Source: an uncultured bacterium (GTDB lineage: Bacteria; Bacillota; Clostridia; TANB77; CAG-508). From it: DNA of 16,625 nt. Shown here piece after piece: positions 13,550-16,625 of this stretch. The position numbers were made by a program, and so were the translations under genes. The notes beneath the pieces were generated by a model. That model did no database searches. It was given only the letters and a program-made list of their open reading frames with translations, and was not told the origin of the DNA. Location: positions 1 through 16,625 of the forward strand of contig CAJMQM010000017.1 of NCBI GenBank assembly GCA_905215615.1, in the 5' to 3' direction. Each line of letters begins with the position of its first letter. Within the stretch, counting starts at the first letter, position 1.

Positions 13550-13656
13550 AGTTATTATCCTTTCGTTAGCTCGATATTATAATGTAATATGTAAACACAA
13601 TATATATGTGATAATAAAGTTAGATATATATAATAGGTTATACCTATAGTAGTTTA

Positions 13657-13685
13657 ATTATATCATTTTTTGCTTACTCTTTCAA
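13657..13685 (-). promoter_or_regulatory. Promoter of the fibronectin type III gene
   Basis: On the minus strand TTGAAA (13680-13685), a 17-nt spacer and TATAAT (13657-13662). Near the predicted start lies a short palindrome, ATAGGT-TAT-ACCTAT at 13633-13647, which could be an operator or a 5' hairpin. The leader of about 100 nt is otherwise AT-rich. Confidence 0.68.
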
Positions 13686-13716
13686 GGTTATGCAGTCTTA
13701 AGCTAGCTAATATATC

Positions 13717-14154
13717 TTACATTTCTAATTCTATTGTAACTGGTCCATTGTTTAATAAACTTACCTCCATATGTGCTCCAAATATACCTGTTTGAACTAC
13801 TGGAATAATTTCTTTACATTTTTCTACAAAATATTCGTATAATTCATTTGCTAAATCTGGCTTAGCGGCATTTACAAAACTTGGTCTATTTCCGCCAGAA
13901 CAGTCTGCATATAAAGTAAATTGAGATACTACTAGAAGTTCTCCTTTTATATCTTGAATTGATAAATTCATTTTTTCATTTTCATCTTCAAAAATTCTTA
14001 ATTTTGATATTTTTTTTATCATTGCATCTGCTTTTTCTTTAGTGTCATTTGGCGCAACACCTAATAAGATTAAAAAACCTTCGTTAATTTTTCCTACTAT
14101 TTTTTTATCTACTTCTACCTGTGCATATTTTACACGTTGTATTACAGCTTTCAT
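13717..14154 (-). CDS. dtd: D-aminoacyl-tRNA deacylase
   Basis: Dtd hydrolyses D-amino acids, and also glycine mischarged on tRNA-Ala, from tRNA, protecting translation in the cytoplasm. The 145-residue length is typical. The opening MKAVIQRVKYAQVEVD, LLGVAPNDT, and the two catalytic motifs SQFTLYAD (about 77-84) and NGPVTIELE (with the Gly-cisPro pair, near the C-terminus) are all present. RPSFVNAAKPD and GIFGAHMEVSLLNNGPV are also characteristic. AGGTGAG lies just before ATG 14152-14154. In many Bacillota dtd follows relA and an MBL-fold hydrolase gene. Here it stands alone, with its own promoter and no close upstream gene. Confidence 0.97.
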   Translation of the reverse strand: MKAVIQRVKYAQVEVDKKIVGKINEGFLILLGVAPNDTKEKADAMIKKISKLRIFEDENEKMNLSIQDIKGELLVVSQFTLYADCSGGNRPSFVNAAKPDLANELYEYFVEKCKEIIPVVQTGIFGAHMEVSLLNNGPVTIELEM

Positions 14155-14215
14155 AATCTCACCTATAATTCATTTTACTGAATTACTTTCCTTTCTTAAT
14201 CTTTTTCATTATTTA

Positions 14216-14245
14216 AATATAAATTATTAAAGACATTATTGTCAA
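14216..14245 (-). promoter_or_regulatory. Promoter of dtd
   Basis: On the minus strand a perfect TTGACA (14240-14245), an 18-nt spacer and TATATT (14216-14221). The -35 overlaps a short palindrome, GACA-ATAA-TGTC (minus strand), that could be a binding site. Confidence 0.6.
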
Positions 14246-14356
14246 TAATAAAATATAAATAAGCAAATATATTTTCAATATTTTTTAAAAAATACTAGAC
14301 TTTTTAATTTATTTTGTGTATTATAATATCAATAATTCTATTTACGGAGGAAACAA

Positions 14357-14728
14357 ATGTCAAAAGTTTTTAAGATTTTATTTATATTGATGTTAAGTTT
14401 TATTTTTTGCATAAGTTTTGTATATGCTAGCGATGTTACTATGGACTTACCTAATAACGATACTTCTAACGAAGTTGTAAACGAAGATACAACAAATAAC
14501 ACAGATGATGGTACTACACAAAATGACGAAACACAAACAGCAAATTCTACAGATAATACTTCTCTTCCTGCAGACCCTTTAACAGATGCATATTCACATG
14601 AGCAAGCTGTTGGAATTTCTACTAGTTCTTCTGGTTTAAGCGCTAGTTCTATAATTAATATATTACTAATTGCTGTTGGAGTTATAATAATATTTTTAGC
14701 TATTGCTATTATTATTAGATTAAAATAA
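14357..14728 (+). CDS. Secreted Thr/Asn/Asp-rich protein with C-terminal membrane anchor
   Basis: 123 residues in three parts. Residues 1-24 are a signal peptide (basic start, hydrophobic FILMLSFIFCISF, cleavage probably after VYA). Residues 25-98 are low complexity, rich in Thr, Asn, Asp, Ser and Glu and strongly acidic in the first half, without Cys, and likely disordered outside the membrane. Residues 99-120 are a hydrophobic helix followed by RLK, giving an N-out, C-in topology. There is no LPxTG. AGTTCTAG-like sequence before the helix encodes GISTSSSGLSASS, which resembles GISSS before the helix of the next gene product. CGGAGGAAA lies 6-7 nt before the ATG and a TATAAT sits at 14322-14327. 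A strong terminator ends the unit. Function unknown; a surface spacer or sheath protein is the simplest reading. Confidence 0.72.
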   Translation: MSKVFKILFILMLSFIFCISFVYASDVTMDLPNNDTSNEVVNEDTTNNTDDGTTQNDETQTANSTDNTSLPADPLTDAYSHEQAVGISTSSSGLSASSIINILLIAVGVIIIFLAIAIIIRLK

Positions 14729-14754
14729 AATTTTTATTAATTCAAAAAATTACC

Positions 14755-14788
14755 AAGTCTTTAATTTTCAATAATTAAAGACTTTTTT
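14755..14788 (+). terminator. Rho-independent terminator of the 14357-14728 gene
   Basis: A 12-bp perfect stem (AAGTCTTTAATT / AATTAAAGACTT) with a 6-nt loop runs directly into TTTTTT. It separates this gene from the next. Confidence 0.88.
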
Positions 14789-14858
14789 GTTTGTTTACGT
14801 ATAATTTATTACAAAAAAATAATACTAATAATAAGTAATTTTTTAAGGAGGTTTTAAC

Positions 14859-15365
14859 ATGAAAAGAAAAGTTACTGTTATTGCTATTATTACTTTAATC
14901 ATTTCTTTAGTTCTTAGTATTCAAGTCTCAGCAAATACAAATGACATAAAAAATGCAGCTAGTGATACTACTAATTTCGTTAGAAATGCAGTTGGAGGAG
15001 CAGAAAATGTAGTAGAAGATGCTGCAAAAGGTGCTGCTGGTGCAATTAAAAATGGTACTAATGCTGTAGAAAATGGCGGAGAAAGAATTGGAAATGATAT
15101 AAAAAATGGTGTTGATGATACCAAAAATACAATGACATCTAATAATACAAATAGTATGGTTGGTACAACTGGTTCTAACAATAACTATACAGCTACTAGA
15201 ACTTCATCTACTAGAGATGTTTCTTTTTTAGGAATATCTAGTAGTGTATGGACATGGCTTATAATAGGTATAACAGCTATTGCAATTATAGCATTAATAA
15301 TATTCTATAACAGACAAAACAAAACAACTAATGTATATCATAGCCATAATGATAATCGTGAATAA
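14859..15365 (+). CDS. Secreted amphipathic-repeat protein with C-terminal membrane anchor
   Basis: 168 residues. The signal peptide is 1-25 (MKRKVTVIAIITLII..., cleavage after VSA). Residues about 28-92 are Ala/Asn/Gly/Asp-rich with a loose 11-residue-type periodicity of hydrophobics (FVRNAVGGAENVVEDAAKGA, then IKNGTNAVENGGERIGNDIK). This suggests amphipathic helices of the LEA/apolipoprotein sort. A Ser/Thr/Asn linker follows to about 122, then VSFLGISSS and a membrane helix at 131-150 (WTWLIIGITAIAIIALII). A short polar tail, NRQNKTTNVYHSHNDNRE, is predicted to be cytoplasmic. AAGGAGG stands 7 nt before the ATG, and a TATAAT is at 14800-14805. The architecture parallels the preceding gene without clear sequence identity outside the pre-anchor GISSS. 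No Cys. Role unknown; membrane-surface or stress protection is only a guess. Confidence 0.72.
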   Translation: MKRKVTVIAIITLIISLVLSIQVSANTNDIKNAASDTTNFVRNAVGGAENVVEDAAKGAAGAIKNGTNAVENGGERIGNDIKNGVDDTKNTMTSNNTNSMVGTTGSNNNYTATRTSSTRDVSFLGISSSVWTWLIIGITAIAIIALIIFYNRQNKTTNVYHSHNDNRE

Positions 15366-15382
15366 TAATTAAGTCCTCGTTC

Positions 15383-15411
15383 TTTACTAGTATGTTAATA
15401 AATGTTATAAT
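15383..15411 (+). promoter_or_regulatory. Promoter of smpB
   Basis: TTTACT (15383-15388), a 17-nt spacer and TATAAT (15406-15411). Predicted start is near 15418, giving a 25-nt leader with the ribosome binding site GCGAGGT. Confidence 0.6.
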
Positions 15412-15442
15412 ATTAGCATATTAATAAAGCGAGGTTTTACAT

Positions 15443-15892
15443 ATGGAGAAAAAGATAATAGCAACAAACCCAGTTGCTAAACGTAATTATACAATAACAG
15501 ATACCATAGAAGCAGGAATTGTTCTTAGTGGTACTGAAATAAAATCTATACGAAATGGAAAAGTAAATTTAAAAGATAGCTATGCTGGAATAAAAAATGG
15601 TGAAGCTTTTATTTATGGTATGCATATAAGTCCATATGAATTCGGTAACATTTATAATAAAGACCCATTACGTGATAGAAAACTTTTATTAAATAAAAGA
15701 GAAATAAACAAATTAGTTGGACTAATAAAACAAAAAGGCTATACTTTAGTTCCTATGAACTTGCACTTTTCAGGCAATTTTGTAAAATTAGAGCTAGGCA
15801 TAGGAAAAGGTAAAAAGCTTTATGATAAACGTGAAGATATTGCAAAAAAAGATGCAGAAATACGTATAAAGAAGCAAAGTGCCAAGTACTAA
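15443..15892 (+). CDS. smpB: SsrA-binding protein SmpB
   Basis: SmpB binds tmRNA and delivers it to stalled ribosomes for trans-translation. The 149-residue length is typical. Family landmarks are KRNYTITDTIEAGIVLSGTE, IKSIRNGKVNLKDSYA, the HISPYEFGN loop, DPLRDRKLLLNKREI, and the C-terminal basic tail GKGKKLYDKREDIAKKDAEI. That tail folds in the decoding site in the absence of a codon. GAGGT lies about 8 nt before the ATG. The gene has its own promoter and terminator. In many Bacillota rnr and smpB are adjacent and ssrA follows; neither rnr nor a recognisable ssrA is in this window, so tmRNA must be encoded elsewhere. Confidence 0.98.
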   Translation: MEKKIIATNPVAKRNYTITDTIEAGIVLSGTEIKSIRNGKVNLKDSYAGIKNGEAFIYGMHISPYEFGNIYNKDPLRDRKLLLNKREINKLVGLIKQKGYTLVPMNLHFSGNFVKLELGIGKGKKLYDKREDIAKKDAEIRIKKQSAKY

Positions 15893-15915
15893 AGCTTAAA
15901 GTTTTGAGGCTTTTT
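15891..15915 (+). terminator. Terminator of smpB
   Basis: AAAGCTT (15891-15897) pairs with AGGCTTT (15907-15913), with one G-U pair, around a 9-nt loop, and is followed by TTATAATATTTATTTTTT. It overlaps the smpB stop codon. Confidence 0.65.
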
Positions 15916-15947
15916 ATAATATTTATTTTTTATAATAATTAATTAAA

Positions 15948-16015
15948 AAGAGATTATATATAATTTTTTGTTAGTCCCCACACAAGCTCACTACAAAAAT
16001 TATATATAATCCCTT
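15948..16015 (-). terminator. Long-stem hairpin downstream of the aldolase gene
   Basis: A perfect 17-bp stem (15952-15968 with 15995-16011; GATTATATATAATTTTT and complement) can be extended 3 bp past one mismatch. It encloses a 26-nt loop that is much less AT-rich (contains CCCC and ACAAGCTC) and can form a small inner TAGT/ACTA pairing. On the minus strand it is followed by CTCTTTTTAATT, so it can end the aldolase transcript. A 26-nt loop is large for a simple terminator. Confidence 0.65.
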
Positions 16016-16050
16016 ATAATATCTCTTATTAAATAATATTTAACAAAACC

Positions 16051-16625
16051 TTAAGCTTTGTTACTTGAACCAAATACATCTTTTATTTTATGTCTTACTA
16101 CTTCTTCTATTAAAGTTCTGGCATTTCCTAAATATTTTCTAGGGTCAAATACAGAAGGGTCTTCTGCAAATGTTTTTCTTATTGCTGCTGTCATTGCTAA
16201 TCTTAAATCTGTATCTACATTAATTTTTGAAACACCTGAAATACTAGCTTCGTGTAATATTTCGTCTGGTACACCTTTTGCACCAGGTATATTTCCCCCA
16301 TATTTATTACAAATTTCTACTAACTCTGGTATAACAGTAGATGCTCCATGTAATACTATTGGAGTATGTGGTAATTTTTCTTTTACTTTTGCCAAAATAT
16401 CAAATCTAAGTTTTGCTTCTCCTTTAAATTTATATGCACCATGGCTTGTTCCAATTGCAATTGCTAAAGAATCGCATCCTGTTCTCTCTACAAATTCTTT
16501 TGCTTGGTCTGGGTCTGTATACATAGCATCAGATGCTGCTACATTAACCTCATCTTCTATTCCTGCTAATTTACCAAGCTCTGCTTCTACTACTACTCCT
16601 TTTGAGTGAGCATAGTCTACAACTT
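16051..16625 (-). CDS. fba: Class II fructose-bisphosphate aldolase, 3' part
   Basis: This enzyme reversibly cleaves fructose 1,6-bisphosphate to dihydroxyacetone phosphate and glyceraldehyde 3-phosphate, using Zn2+, in glycolysis. The window holds about the last 190 residues; the frame is open to the right edge, so the N-terminal third is outside. Visible landmarks are SKGVVVEAELGKLAGIEDE (catalytic/metal region), IAIGTSHGAYKF with a metal-binding His, PIVLHGASTV with a second metal-binding His, YGGNIPGAKGVP, and SKINVDTDLRLAMTAA with the substrate-binding NVD. The insert between the second His and the INVDTD segment is typical of the longer class IIB aldolases of Clostridia. The ATG at 16522-16524 is internal, not the start. 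The gene converges on smpB, with a hairpin between them. Confidence 0.96.
   Translation of the reverse strand, partial: VVDYAHSKGVVVEAELGKLAGIEDEVNVAASDAMYTDPDQAKEFVERTGCDSLAIAIGTSHGAYKFKGEAKLRFDILAKVKEKLPHTPIVLHGASTVIPELVEICNKYGGNIPGAKGVPDEILHEASISGVSKINVDTDLRLAMTAAIRKTFAEDPSVFDPRKYLGNARTLIEEVVRHKIKDVFGSSNKA

Noticed and set aside
15893..16050. ssrA (tmRNA) next to smpB
   Set aside because: No tRNA-Ala-like ends and no Ala-rich tag reading frame could be found; the region holds two hairpins only.
16058..16609. 183-codon plus-strand reading frame opposite the aldolase
   Set aside because: It is antisense to a strongly conserved enzyme and has no recognisable product; an open antisense frame is common in AT-rich coding DNA.
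1..16625. CRISPR array, tRNA, rRNA, transposase or phage gene cluster
   Set aside because: No regularly spaced repeats, cloverleaf-like sequence or recognisable mobile-element protein was seen in either strand.

Overview
The window looks like chromosomal DNA of a low-GC member of the Bacillota, most likely class Clostridia. The coding regions are very AT-rich, Shine-Dalgarno sites are strong (GGAGG type), sigma-A-like promoters are close to TTGACA-17-TATAAT, and a DinR/LexA-type SOS box (CGAAC-N4-GTTT) sits in the uvrA promoter. A YtvI-like AI-2E family protein hints at a spore former but does not prove it. Nearly all genes with a recognisable function are housekeeping genes. No transposase, integrase, phage structural gene, CRISPR array, tRNA or rRNA was recognised.

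Layout. 1-324 (-): the start of secA, cut by the window edge and broken by an apparent 1-nt insertion. 565-1107 (+): a membrane-anchored protein with a TIGR03943/YcgQ-like C-terminal domain, converging on 1112-2212 (-), a YtvI/AI-2E membrane protein. 2280-2717 (-): a two-CBS-domain protein very rich in cysteine. 3047-3709 (-): an unrecognised Asn/Gln- and Pro-rich protein whose start codon lies in an 18-bp perfect inverted repeat. 3770-5860 (-): a Cmk-like kinase followed by murD, 12 nt apart. 5986-6093 (+): a 35-residue Asn/Lys-rich peptide with a strong ribosome binding site. 6157-6994 (-): a transglutaminase-like protein, probably one gene split by a frameshift. 7117-9942 (-) uvrA and 10536-12491 (+) uvrB are divergent, with a separate 53-residue gene (10186-10347, -) between them.

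12492-12963 is a compositional island. It holds a GC-rich hairpin and a 119-codon gene of unknown function, at about 50% G+C inside roughly 20-30% G+C surroundings. Its mRNA leader can form a structured fold next to the ribosome binding site. Beyond it lie a single-domain fibronectin type III protein (13169-13549, -), dtd (13717-14154, -), two successive genes for secreted, low-complexity proteins with a C-terminal membrane anchor (14357-15365, +), smpB (15443-15892, +), and the 3' part of a class II fructose-bisphosphate aldolase gene (16051-16625, -).

How the genes fit together. UvrA and UvrB form the damage-recognition stage of nucleotide excision repair, but only uvrA shows an SOS box. 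SmpB (ribosome rescue) and Dtd (removal of D-amino acids from tRNA) are translation quality-control factors. MurD serves peptidoglycan synthesis. I found no convincing multi-gene defence or mobile system. The best candidates for something undescribed are the GC-rich island with its structured leader, the start-codon inverted repeat at 3701-3750, the Cys-rich CBS protein with its repeated promoter motif, and the tandem anchored surface proteins.
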